Shown one piece after another: positions 22,697 to 32,959 of a stretch of 64,000 nt of DNA (position 1 is the stretch's first letter; each line of letters begins with the position of its first letter). Both the position numbers and the translations under genes were made by a program. Origin of the DNA: Alopecurus myosuroides (Eukaryota; Streptophyta; Magnoliopsida; Poales; Poaceae); the NCBI GenBank assembly GCA_028641055.1, contig CM054061.1, positions 60,532,974 through 60,596,973 on the forward strand, in the 5' to 3' direction. Below the pieces are notes generated by a model. It made no database searches, had not been told where the DNA came from, and saw only the letters and a list, made by a program, of their open reading frames with translations.

Positions 22697-23550
22697 TCCG
22701 AATCCCATTCGGCCGTGCTCCTCACAAGTGCAATCCTGCTGCCATCTCCATCCTTGTTAACTTCTTGTAAATTCAGTTGACCAGACTCAGCATCCTCTAA
22801 AATCCAGGGCCCGCCATTCTCCTCCTCAAAATGCATCGGTACAGGCGAGACACTATGGTAAATGTCAATGTGATGCTTCAGCACCCACTCCATCGTACCA
22901 TCTGAACCGTTGTCAAGGATCCAAACTCGAAGCTTGCAGCAATCATGAAATGATGCACAACATAACTCTTCCTTTGATTGTCCTAAATAAAGGTCATAGT
23001 ATTCGGTCTCCCCAATGTCTGTTGGCATTTTAATTACTCGATACTTATTATCCGACAAGGATATTCTGCAAAAATACGAAATGGATCAATAAAACCGCAT
23101 TGATCAACAATTGGTGGAATTATTTGCGTACGTAGTAATGTTTTAAAAGGAAAAGCAGGGTGAAAAAAAAACAGATGGATACATGAACTCGTAGAGAAAA
23201 GATGTTTAAAGCTAGGTCATATTATTCAGATTTCCTATACAGAGTGTAGAGTAATATTAGAAATATATACTCTATGAGCACCGAATGAAAAAAATCAGTA
23301 GCATTACAGTAGTAACACATCATAGTTATACTATATATACTTGTAAAAAAAAAGAGAGACAGCTGAATTATATGGTGCTTAATTAATAATTTACCTCATA
23401 ACAGTGAGGCCACCATTGCACTGCACAAATAACGCGCCCTGCCAATAAGCGCTGCACTTCTGACTGAATATATAAGATATCTGCATGGCCTCGTCACTGA
23501 CGAGTCGTCAGAGGCCATCCCCGCGGCCTCGCCTTCCCGGACGAAAGACC
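22697..23550 (-). pseudogene. F-box gene, middle pieces: end of exon 1, intron 1 and first part of exon 2
   Basis: Minus strand between the two retrotransposons. Exon 1 continues from the Reina TSD (23546-23550) down to 23395, where a donor GTAAAT follows ATGAG. The intron is 23394-23066, ending TTTTTGCAG. Exon 2 starts at 23065 and reads SLSDNKYRVIKMP, YYDLYLGQSKEELCCASF, VWILDNG and MEWVLKHHIDIYH, typical of the C-terminal domain of grass F-box proteins, until copia 2 interrupts at 22697. Within the end of exon 1 the entry frame does not match the exit frame (AYWQGALFVQC...VMR): a net one-base loss (or two-base gain) lies around 23470-23510. With that one base added, the four coding pieces total 1395 nt, i.e. 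464 aa. Confidence 0.85.
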
Positions 23551-23874
23551 TGTCAACGACCCACCAAGGACTGCCTCGACCAGCATGGACACGCCAAGGG
23601 AAGAGGAGGCCGGGCCACGTGAACCTAGGCCCAGGAGGGAGGCAAGACTGCCAGCTAGGATCTCAGGCCAGGAATGGGCCCGGTAGGCGAGTGGCGTACC
23701 TGAGGGCTATTTGAGGAAGGACGAGCGACTGGAAAACTTGGCTTGTACGAAACGAATGAACGGCAGTGCCGTGTGTAGTTGGCTCGGGGGCGGTTGGGAG
23801 GAATGAGCCACGAACAGTTCCAATTCATCTCAACAATTCTCTTCTTCCGGCTGTAGATCCGCTAGGAGTTCACA
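23551..23874 (+). repeat. 5' LTR of the Reina-type element (324 bp)
   Basis: Begins TGTCAACGACC and ends GGAGTTCACA. Appears identical to 28635-28958. Confidence 0.95.
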
Positions 23875-23877
23875 TCT

Positions 23878-23890
23878 TGGTATCAGAGCC
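23878..23890 (+). other. Primer-binding site of the Reina-type element
   Basis: TGGTATCAGAGCC starts three bases after the LTR end; initiator-Met tRNA type. Confidence 0.9.
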
Positions 23891-23966
23891 AGCCACGATC
23901 CGAGATCTGGAGCTTCCCTGCCACCCCCATCAAACCAGATTCGCGATCCGGCGCCGCGAGGAGGTG

Positions 23967-25622
23967 ATGGAAGAGTTGTCCGCTGAATCGCGGGCGATCT
24001 ACGATCTGCTTAAGGCAGACACGCGTGAAGCCTACGAATCTCGCTTCCTCGACCACAAGAAGGAAATCCTCGATGCCGTGCGCTCGTACGTTGACGACTC
24101 CAACAAGAAGTTCCGCGAGCTCAACACCAACCTCTGCTCCGTTCAGTCGGGAGTCGCCACCGACATCGCCGAGGTGCAGGTGGCCTTGGAAACCGAGTTG
24201 GCGACCGTCAAGGGGGCTCTCAGCGCCGAGATCACGCAGTTGGCGACCACGGTGGACCGCGCCATCCGCTCCTTGCCAAGCGCGGCCGCGGGAGGCGGCA
24301 AGGATGGCCCGGCCAGGCCAATCGGCCCCAGCTCTGCCACAGACAACCGGGGGTTGGCGTGTTCCCAGAGCACGCCGCCTCCGGACACGGGTACGAATTT
24401 CACCAGAATTTTTTCTTCGAATCTTCAGACTGTTGCATCGTGTTCTGCTACTGATGTTTCTGCATCTGCGCCGAGGGTGGAACTGCCCCAATTTGAGGGT
24501 GCCAACCCGCGTCTCTGGCAACGGCGATGTGAGGAGTACTTCATGCGTTGGGTAACGCCTCGATCGCACTGGGTTTCGTATGCCTCATCGCAGTTCACAC
24601 GAGCCGCAGCGACATGGTTGGAGGCTTACTTGACCAAGGTTCCTGATCCAGAGTGGACAGCGTTCGCGCAAGCAGTACAGGCGAGGTTCCTGCGAAACCA
24701 GCATCAGGTCCTGTTGCGGCGTCTGTTCAGAATCTCTCAGACCACAACAGTTGAGGATTATGTGAAGCGGTTCTCGGATCTCATTGATCAATTGGCAGCA
24801 TACGAGACGCATCCAGACCTCTTGCATCATCTGACCAGGTTTCTCGATGGACTGAAGCCAGGGGTGCGAGTATTGGTTGCAATTCAGCAACCGGCCGACT
24901 TGGATGCAGCGTACACGATGGCTCTTTTGTACGAGGAATTGGGGGATGGCACTACTGGCTTCAACACACCGTACCAACCTGCTAGCCATTCTCGCAGGGC
25001 GCAACCTCTGCCATTGCCGCCACCACCACCACCGCAGCCACCAGCTAAATGGGTCTCCAAAACGGTGGAAGAGAAGCGTCAGCACGAAGGGCGATCGGGA
25101 TCAGAAGAGCGTTGGTCTAGCCTCAAGGCGTTTCGTCGTGCCAAGGGTCTGTGCTTCGTCTGCGGCGAAAAGTACAGTCGAGAGCATCAGTGTAAGGCAT
25201 CCATTCAGTTGCACGTGGTTCAGGAGCTGCTTGATTGCCTGCAAACATCTGATGGGGAACAGGAACACCAGGAGACGGACGCAGGCGAGCCTGATCAGTT
25301 GCTAAATGTTCTATCAGTAGCTGCGTTGAATCAGGAGTCAAAAGGGCCGAGAACTATGAAATTATCTGTTGAAGTGCAGGGACAACACCTCCTTTTCCTT
25401 GTTGATTCTGGGAGCTCCACTTGTTTCATCAACGCCTCAGTAGCAGCGCGTTTGGAAGGGGTGCAGACACATCCTAGCCCCATCCAGGTCCAGGTAGCAG
25501 GGGGGCACGACTCCAAAGCCAGGAATGTATTCCAGAATTGCAGTGGAGTTCGCATGGAGTCGAATTTGCAGATACGTTTCGTGTCTTGGAGCTCAAAAGC
25601 TATGATGGCATCTTGGGCCTAG
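23967..25622 (+). pseudogene. Reina-type Gag and protease (5' part of gag-pol)
   Basis: ATG at 23967 (MEELSAESRAIYDLL). An N-terminal helical region is followed by capsid-like Gag (ELPQFEGANPRLWQRRCEEY, VQARFLRNQHQVLLRRL, GLKPGVRVLVAIQQP), a Pro-rich linker of poly-P (about 25015-25045), a CCHC knuckle (CFVCGEKYSREHQC, near 25159) and a protease with LFLVDSGSSTCFINA (catalytic DSG near 25404). Shortly after the protease flap region the frame goes wrong at a run of six G (about 25500-25505): with seven G the pol frame (PELQWSSHGVEFADTF) would follow directly. The frame then ends at 25622 by chance. One-base loss in the homopolymer, or a consensus error, explains it. Confidence 0.9.
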
Positions 25623-27838
25623 ACTGGCTGGCCAAACACAGCCCAATGCTCACTCATTGGGCGCAGAACTGGATTGCGATTGAAATGGGGGGACAGATGG
25701 TAGTTTTGCATGGCAGTGGTGACTGTGAGAGTACGCATGCCATGATTGAGTTACACTTGGTTCAGGAGAAAAATGGAGAAGGGGAACCTAGCATTCCCGT
25801 GGGCGTTCAGTCTCTACTGGATAAATTCGACTCAGTTTTCCAAGCACCTACAGGTTTACCGCCTCGAAGGCAATATGATCATCAAATTCCTCTTGTGCCG
25901 GGAGCAAGGCCAGTATCCATACGTCCTTACAGGGTTGCGCCAGCGTTGAAAACAGAAATCGAAAAGCAGATTGAGGAGCTGTTGAGGCAAGGGGTTATCA
26001 CCCATAGCAATAGCGCGTTCGCTTCACCAGTCCTCTTGGTTCGGAAACCAGATGGCACTTGGAGACTAGTGGTAGACTATAGGCATCTCAATGCTTTGAC
26101 AGTCAAAGGAAAATACCCGCTGCCCGTGATTGATGAGCTCCTGGACGAATTGGCAGGTTCCAAGTGGTTTTCCAAATTGGACCTGCGTGCTGGGTACCAC
26201 CAGATCAGATTGGCCCCCGGAGAGGAGTTCAAAACTGCATTTCAGTGCCACAATGGACATTATGAGTTCAAGGTCATGGCCTTCGGCCTGACCGGGGCGC
26301 CAGCTACATTCCAGTACGCTATGAATGCTGCCCTAGCGCCTGTTCTGCGCAAATTCGCTCTCGTCTTCTTTGACGATATCTTGATTTACAGTACAACCTA
26401 TGATGATCACCTTGGACACATTCAAGCAGTCCTCGAGCTGTTGCAGAAAGAGAAATGGCAAGTGAAACGTTCCAAATGTGCCTTTGCCCAAAAGACAATT
26501 TCTTACTTGGGGCATGTGATCTCGGAGGAAGGAGTAGCAACTGATGGGACCAAAATTGAGACAGTCAAGAACTGGCCACAGCCTGCGAATGTGAAAGAAT
26601 TGCGGGGCTTCCTCGGACTCAGCGGGTACTACAGGAAATTCATCAGGCACTACGCGGTGATAAGCCAGCCGTTAACATCGTTGCTAAAAAAAGGGGCAGT
26701 GTTTGTGTGGACGCCTGATGCTGACACGGCATTTGCCACACTGAAGAATGCCTTAGTGACAGCCCCCGTCCTCGCCCTGCCCAACTTCAGTTTGCAATTC
26801 ACGGTGGAAACTGACGCCTGTGATGTGGGTATAGGCGCAGTTTTGTCACAGCAGGGTCATCCAGTCGCGTTTGTCAGCAGAGCCCTGGGGCCAAGGAACC
26901 GTACCTTGTCAATTTACGAAAAAGAGTACCTGGCAATCCTTTTGGCTGTCCAACAATGGAGGTCTTATCTTCAGCTGGGGGAGTTTGTGATCCGCACGGA
27001 TCACAAAAGTTTGATCAATTTAACTGATCAAAGGCTTCACACAGAATGGCAACAAAAAGCGCTTACGAAGATGATGGGCCTCCAATTCAGGGTAGAATAC
27101 AAAAAAGGGATTCACAATGGTGCGGCAGATGCTCTCTCTCGAAAACCAACTCACAGCTCACAGCTTTTTGCGATAACAACGATCAAGCCCGTATGGTTGG
27201 ATGCGGTGGAGGCAAGTTACATAGATGATGCTCAGGTTCAAGGTATTGTGCAGAAACTTGTGCAGGACCCGACAGCAGTGCCCCGGTTCTCGTGGAAGGC
27301 TGGATTGTTACGCTACGATAACCGTATATGGATTGGTGGTGATTCCAAACTGCAAGCGGAGGTGATTTCAGCTTTTCATGACAGCCCACAAGGAGGCCAC
27401 TCGGGATTTCCTGTCACCTATCGCCGCCTGCTGTCATTGTTCAAGTGGCCAGGTATGAAAAGCGCCGTCAGAAACTTTGTCAGGACGTGTGTCACTTGTC
27501 AGCAAGCAAAACCGGAGCGGCTACCGCCTGCTGGACTGCTTCACCCTCTGCCAATTCCTTCTGCTCCCTGGGAGATAGCAACGATGGATTTCATCGAAGG
27601 GCTCCCGCCGTCGCGCCAATTCAGTTGCATACTGGTCGTCGTGGATAAACTGACGAAATATGCTCATTTCATTCCGCTCAAGCACCCGTATACAGCGAGT
27701 AAGGTTGCAGAAGTTTTTGTTGACAACATCTATCGCTTGCATGGCCTGCCATTGTCATTGGTCTCCGATCGCGATCCAGTCTTCACCAGTCATTTTTGGA
27801 AAGCAGTGTTCAAAGCTACAGGAATTGCGCATGAGCAC
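25506..27838 (+). pseudogene. Reina-type RT, RNase H and integrase core
   Basis: Continuation of gag-pol in the frame opened after the G-run. RT has VVDYRHLNALTVKGKYPLP, KLDLRAGYHQIRL and the catalytic FFDDILIYS (near 26370); RNase H starts TDACDVGIGAVLSQ and continues to HNGAADALSRKP; integrase has GGHSGFPVTYRRL, CVTCQQAKPERLPPAG, TMDFIEGLPPS and SDRDPVFTSHFWKAVF. At about 27828, just before the MSTANHPETDGQTERVN segment holding the catalytic Glu, the frame shifts (probably two bases missing) and runs into TAA at 27842-27844. Confidence 0.9.
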
Positions 27839-28621
27839 AGCTAATCACCCTGAGACTGACGGGCAAACGGAACGAGTCAATCAATCGATTGAATGTTACT
27901 TGCGTTGCTTCATCAGTGCGTACCCAGCGCAGTGGAGCAAGTGGCTGTCTTTGTGCGAGTTTTGGTATAACACCAACTGACATTCCTCTCTCGGACGTTC
28001 CCCCTTTGAAGTGCTCTACGGCAGGCAACCCAGGTACTTTGGTGTCACTGCTACTGATACAATTGCTCCCTTGGATGTGCAGCAGTGGTTGCAGGGATCG
28101 ACAGTTGGTGATCGCTTCCGTGCGCCAGCACCTGTTGAGGATGCAGCAAAGAATGAAGCATCAAGCAGACAAGCACCGTACCGAGCGCGTCTTCGCGGTA
28201 GGAGACAAGGTTTTTCTCAAACTTCAGCCCTACATCCAAGCTTCGGTGGTGCGCCGCGCGAATCACAAGCTCGCCTTCAAGTTCTTCGGGCCATACCCCA
28301 TCGTCGAGCGCGTCGGCGAGGTCGCCTACAAGCTGGAGCTTCCGCAAGGCAGCAAGATCCACCCCGTCTTCCACGTCTCGCAGCTCAAGCTTTGTTTGGG
28401 GCGCAATCAAGTGGTGACTCCGCAGCTGCCATTGGCCGAAGCAGCGCTCCAGGTGCCAGTGCAAGTGCTGCGTGAACGAGTTCGTCAAGACGGAGTGCGC
28501 ACGGTCGCTCAAGGCCTCGTCCGGTGGAGTGGAGCTGCCGCGGATCAAGCTACGTGGGAAGACATGGATTCGCTGCGACAGCAGTTCCCTCTCGCACCTG
28601 CTTGGGGTCAAGCAGGTCTTC
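27833..28621 (+). pseudogene. Reina-type integrase C-terminus and chromodomain
   Basis: The segment with HPETDGQTERVNQSIECYL is open until TGA at 27979-27981, where Trp is expected (NTN-W-HS), consistent with TGG to TGA. The same frame continues (SPFEVLYGRQPRYFGV) to about 28096, where one extra G in GGG shifts to the frame reading QHLLRMQQRMKHQADKHRTE, VGDKVFLKLQPY, FKFFGPYPIVERVGEVAYKL and IHPVFHVSQLK. A chromodomain follows (VLRERVRQDG, LVRWSGAAADQATWEDMD; about 28470-28575), which marks a chromovirus. The frame reaches the polypurine tract and enters the LTR before a stop. Confidence 0.85.
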
Positions 28622-28634
28622 AAGGGAGGGGGAT
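28621..28634 (+). other. Polypurine tract of the Reina-type element
   Basis: CAAGGGAGGGGGAT directly precedes the 3' LTR start TGTCAACG at 28635. Confidence 0.85.
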
Positions 28635-28958
28635 TGTCAACGACCCACCAAGGACTGCCTCGACCAGCATGGACACGCCAAGGGAAGAGGAGGCCGGGCC
28701 ACGTGAACCTAGGCCCAGGAGGGAGGCAAGACTGCCAGCTAGGATCTCAGGCCAGGAATGGGCCCGGTAGGCGAGTGGCGTACCTGAGGGCTATTTGAGG
28801 AAGGACGAGCGACTGGAAAACTTGGCTTGTACGAAACGAATGAACGGCAGTGCCGTGTGTAGTTGGCTCGGGGGCGGTTGGGAGGAATGAGCCACGAACA
28901 GTTCCAATTCATCTCAACAATTCTCTTCTTCCGGCTGTAGATCCGCTAGGAGTTCACA
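28635..28958 (+). repeat. 3' LTR of the Reina-type element (324 bp)
   Basis: Same ends and, by eye, same sequence as 23551-23874. Followed by the TSD AGACC at 28959-28963. Confidence 0.95.
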
Positions 28959-29549
28959 AGACCTCTCCTCCCACTGCCCCGTGCGTGACGAGAACACACA
29001 CATCACCCACGTCGATGGCGGCCATTCACCTCTCTCCACTAGGCACGACGATTCAGGAACGATCAAGACCTCATAGTGCAGCGGCGACTCCGTCTCCGTG
29101 GGATCAAACACAAGGTGCGGCGGCCCGTCGAACCTCCCCGGGCGCGAAGGCGGGGGCCGGGGCAGGCTCGCGCGCCACCGCGTCGCCGGGTTGGCCACGT
29201 GGAGCCCCGCCATGTCTCCGTAAAGCAGGAGCCCGTTGCAGTGACCCAGGATGTGGGCTGGGTTCCACTGGCCGGGCAGACGATGGAAGTTGAGCTCGCG
29301 GAAGATGTCCGGCTCCGTGGAGGGGTGAGCGAGGAAGGCCGGGTAGTTGCGCTCGCTGTACGCGAGGAAGATGCCGCGTACCGAGTGTGGGAGGAGGTCC
29401 GGGCGCAGCAGCCGGCGGCCATCGACGGTGGCGCGCCACGCCTTGCACACGCACCGCGAGGTGGCGCGGCCGCGCGGCGGGACGCGGCGGAGGATCTCCG
29501 CGAGGGCGTCCTCGGGCAGCGCCGCGGCCGCCTCTGGGTCTCCTTCCAT
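28959..29549 (-). pseudogene. F-box gene, start of exon 1 with the F-box domain
   Basis: ATG at 29549 (minus); 197 codons to the Reina insertion point. Residues about 11-48 form the F-box (LPEDALAEILRRVPPRGR, then CVCKAWRATVDGRRLL), which binds Skp1 in SCF ubiquitin ligases. Following are HCNGLLLYGDMAGLHVANPATRW and VLIVPESSC, typical of grass F-box proteins with a C-terminal beta-rich domain. The start is supported by the fit of the F-box 10 residues downstream. The gene then continues at 23550, 23065-22697 and 6784-6497. As assembled it cannot make the full protein. The target of the ligase is not known. Confidence 0.88.
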
Positions 29550-29919
29550 CCAGAGTTTTAGATCTGGGATTTGGCGTCCCCGGATGGGGTCATGGTGATC
29601 GGATGAGAAGATGAAGTCCCCAGAATGAGTGGAAGGAAACTGACTCTCGTGAATGGTGTTCAGTTGAGGGAGGCGACAGCTTTTTATTGCCCGTTCGGCC
29701 GTTCAAACTCTCTTAAATTTTCTGTTGAGGTAGAGCACCCTTTGGCGGCGATTGATGCCAGCGGCGATAATGGCGGGAGTCGGTACCAGAATCAGTTTCG
29801 GTTTCGTGATGTGGTTGCCCGTGATATTGCCGCGCCAGTTTGTTAACCGAACAGACTCTCAGGGGCATCTTTTTTTTTTTTGCATGAGTTGAGCAAAGCT
29901 GGGTCCCACTTGTCATCTA
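29550..29919. other. 5' flank of the F-box gene
   Basis: Likely promoter region of the F-box gene (minus). A T-run at 29871-29881 and a CAAACTC-rich stretch are the only features. No clear TATA box was found. Confidence 0.35.
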
Positions 29920-30083
29920 CTCACTCGGTATCAAAATAAAATATAAGACGTTTTAGCATTTTCTAGGCAAAACATATAGAGAAATATTATAGCATATAGA
30001 GTTATATACATCTTACACTAAAACATGTCTAGATACATGTTGTCTAAGAAATGCTAAACATATTACATTTCGATACGAGGGAG
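29920..30083. mobile_element. Stowaway-type MITE (164 bp)
   Basis: Left end CTCACTCGGTATCAAAATAA and right end, reverse-complemented, CTCCCTCGTATCGAAATGTA form a TIR, each flanked by TA (29918-29919 and 30084-30085). CTCCCTC-type ends with TA target duplication mark Stowaway (Tc1/mariner) MITEs in grasses. It lies about 370 bp upstream of the F-box start. Confidence 0.8.
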
Positions 30084-30085
30084 TA

Positions 30086-30434
30086 GGACATGAAATTTTT
30101 GGATGTCAAGTTTTGATAGGTGGCAACAGTTTTCCTCATCGACATAGACTATGTAAGGAAGACAACCGTGAGGAATAGCCGAGTCGATTTGGTAGGGGCG
30201 GGTTTGGTAGTCTGCATTAACCCAGCCCAGGCCTGCGAGTTGCAAATGCAGTTAAATATTTGGTTGGATGTGACTAAAATTTTGGCCCGCAAGATAATTA
30301 AATCAGGCCTCAGCCAGACCCCGCTAGAAACGGTCGAATCCGCAGTTTCCGTGGAGACAGTGTGGGCACTTAAAGCGCTTTGGTTGCTAGCTGGTACGTG
30401 GTATGTGTGTAGTTTTGCTTCCCCTTACTCTCCT
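30086..30434. other. Intergenic stretch, nothing recognised
   Basis: About 350 bp of mixed composition between the MITE and the next transposon-like block. No credible ORF, repeat or RNA was seen. Confidence 0.4.
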
Positions 30435-31206
30435 TAGAGGGTCTTCAGCGGAGCCCCCAAACTAGAAACTGAAAAGTCGTTTTTTCGGTTCGTGTTTTGC
30501 CTAATTCTACAGGCCGCGAAGGTGAGGATCGTAGCAGAACCCCTAAACCTGAACTGGAAATCGCATTTTTCATTGATTGGGCGGGAATACAATAGGGCGA
30601 ACTCGCCAATTCCTGGCCGATTTTGCAAACAAAAGTAATTAAACATTTAAGCGGCGAAACTAGGGTTCATCGCTGAACCCTACATCTACTAGGGCCAAAA
30701 TACCCGACAGATGGAGTCGCCGGGGCTTCATCTTCATCATATGCGGAGCCGCCTTCAGTTGGAGGAGGCGGAGCTGGAGAACCAGGAGGAGCTTGAGGAG
30801 GAGCAGCAGGAGCTTGCGTCGACCTGCTCCAGCTAGGATGCGGCAATGGCTTCCCATTGCCGCTTGTTCCTCTGTGTCTCCTCGTCTGCGCGCAGGCCGC
30901 GCTCCCGCTACCTGGCGTTGTACGCGTCCAGGCGACGGTGGTAGTGGCGGCACCGGATGGACTGCCGGCGCCGATGGCGGAGACTCTTCTCGATGCTGAG
31001 CTGGAGGAGATCCTCCTTGGTCTTGACGAAGGCTAGCGGGGCATCGCTGTTGTTGTTGGATCTGTCCTGGGCCAGGCCACGCGCGACGCCGGTGTCCGGG
31101 CCACGTGCTGGTGCCGGTGCAGGGCATCTAGGGGAGCCAACAACTCCGTTGGCGCCGACGGTGATGTTCCTCTGTGGCTCCATCGCGCTAATGCGGCGGC
31201 GGCGGG
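30435..31206 (-). mobile_element. Truncated, unidentified DNA-transposon-like unit with an ORF
   Basis: The left end (GAGGGTCTTCAGCGGAGCCC from about 30437) resembles the terminal words of grass PIF/Harbinger or hAT elements; the other end is missing because a Sabrina-type LTR starts at 31207. On the minus strand an ATG at 31181 opens MEPQRNITVGANG, with APLAFVKTKEDLLQLSIEKS and a very basic RHRRRQSIRCRHYHRRLDAY helix, stopping after about 91 residues; a second frame (GNGKPLPHPSWSRSTQ to EDEAPATPS) continues after a frameshift to about 30665. I do not recognise the protein. The basic helix suggests nucleic-acid binding. Transposon assignment is inferred. Confidence 0.4.
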
Positions 31207-32765
31207 TGATACGTCGTAAACGTATCCCTAATTTCTGATGTTCCATATTTGTTTTAATGTTATATCCCACATGGTTGTTATATTTTACGGACTAACCTAT
31301 TGACAAGATGCCACAGAGCCAGTTCCCTGTTTTTCTGCCGTTTTTAGTTTCAGAAAAGTTTTTCTGGAAATATTCTCGGAATTGGAAAATTCGAAGTCCG
31401 GAAGTCTTAGAAATCCCGAAGGTTCCACGGGAGTCCCGAAGAGACCCGGAGGGAGCCCACACCATAGGGTGGCGCGCCCCCCCTTGGCCGCGCCGAGGGG
31501 TGGTGTGGGCCCCCCAGGCCTACACCTCCTCTGCCCTTTCGCCTATTTATTCCCCTCGAGACAAAAACCCTAAAGATATATCGCTTTTACCCGAGAAACA
31601 CCCGAGGCCGCCGTCATTGTCATCCCGAGATCGGGAGGGTTCTGGAGCTCTCCGCGGCAACCTGCCAAATCATCACCGGAGGGGTCTACACCACCATGCC
31701 CTCCTCCGAAGTGATGCATGAGTAGTTCATCCCTGGACTACGAGTCCATAGCAGTAGCTAGATGGTTGTTCTCTCCACTTTGTACCTCATGTTTAGATCT
31801 TGTGAGCTTCCTAACATGATCAAGATCATCATTATGTAATTCTACATGTTGTGTTTGCTAGGATCTGATGAATGTTGAATGCTATGTCTTTTGATTATGA
31901 ATCTATCATGTTATCTTCATGCTTATGTTATTTATGATCTTGCATGCTCTCTGTTATTAGTAGATTCTCTTGCCAAGTAGATTCTAGTAACTACAAGAGG
32001 GAGTATTTATGCTCGACAGTGGGTTCATGCCTCCTTTGCATCTGTGTTCGAGTGACAGAAAGGTGACAGATGGAGGATGTGATGTTGCCATTAGGGAGAA
32101 AATAACAATGCTTTGTCTAAGGATGATGTTATTGTTTACATTACACACTTTGCTTACTGCAATTATCTGTTGCATCCAACTTAATACCCACCGTTTGTTC
32201 GGATGATATTCGGAGGGTGGATTATTAGTCATAGATGCAGTTGGATAACTGTCTATGTATCTTGTTGTAATACCCGCATGAATCACATAGTAATCTTTAT
32301 GTCTTGCATATGCACTACGGTGCAACCTTCATTTCTGTCAATTGCCCAACTGTAATTTGTTCACCACATATGTTATTTATCTTTCACAGAGAGACACCAC
32401 TAGTGAATTGTGGACCCCGGTCCTTTTCCTCATACTGATAAATACATACTGCTTTCATACTGCTCTCATACTGTTCCAACTGTTTTCCACACCATACGTT
32501 TAACCTCTTTGTGTTCAGCAAAACTGATCAGATTGACAATCTCACTGCTTCGTTGGGGAAAAGTGATTTGATTGTGTTGTGCAGGTTCCACGTTGCTTCT
32601 GAACCGGTAGTGCGCCCTCCCATCTCAGCTGCTTGACCTTCTGAAGTTACTCCTTCCTCCTACTGGTGGATTAAACCTTGGTTTCTTCCTGAGGGAAAAC
32701 TTGTTGATGCACTCTTCATACCTTCCACTTGGGGTCTCCCAACGAACGTGTGTTCACACGCATCA
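31207..32765 (+). repeat. Sabrina-type (Athila lineage) 5' LTR, plus orientation
   Basis: Begins TGATACGTCGTAAACG and ends GTGTTCACACGCATCA, followed after ten bases by a Tat/Athila-type PBS. The start and the TTCTGATGTTCCAT and CTAACCTATTGACAAGATGCC words are those of Sabrina-like LTRs in Pooideae. Length 1559 bp. The left flank gives no matching TSD because the far end of this element is missing. Confidence 0.8.
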
Positions 32766-32775
32766 AGCACTTGTC

Positions 32776-32793
32776 TGGCGCCGTTGCCGGGGA
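32776..32793 (+). other. Primer-binding site of the Sabrina-type element
   Basis: TGGCGCCGTTGCCGGGGA, complementary to the 3' end expected for a plant tRNA-Asp. Confidence 0.8.
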
Positions 32794-32959
32794 GGAAGAG
32801 AATTTCTGCAAGGGGAGTCTCTCACTTCCAATCTCTTTACTTTGTTTTAGTTTTGCTTATTTTATTTTATTTTGTCTTGTTTGCTTCTCTTTATAAAAAA
32901 CACAAAAAAATTAGTTCTTATTCTAGCTGTAGTTTTATTCTGTTTTTACTCTTGTTAAA

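Larger units (their letters stand above)
23551..28958 (+). mobile_element. Reina-type chromovirus (Ty3/gypsy), complete, TSD AGACC
   Basis: A 5.4 kb element on the plus strand with 324-bp LTRs (23551-23874 and 28635-28958) that look identical, flanked by AGACC at 23546-23550 and 28959-28963. PBS TGGTATCAGAGCC is of the tRNA-iMet type; a polypurine tract precedes the 3' LTR. Order gag, protease, RT, RNase H, integrase, chromodomain. Short LTRs, iMet PBS and a C-terminal chromodomain fit the Reina clade (by general knowledge, not by search). It sits in exon 1 of the F-box gene in opposite orientation. The coding frame has at least four lesions despite identical LTRs. Confidence 0.95.

Noticed and set aside
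23883..24569. Long minus-strand ORF in the Reina gag
   Set aside because: Antisense shadow of GC-rich gag; no conserved motif, no promoter.
25490..25560. Programmed frameshift between protease and RT in the Reina element
   Set aside because: No clear slippery heptamer with downstream structure was identified; plant chromoviruses mostly use one frame, and a missing G in a G-run explains it.
29076..29561. Plus-strand ORFs over the F-box exon
   Set aside because: Antisense shadows of the GC-rich F-box exon 1.
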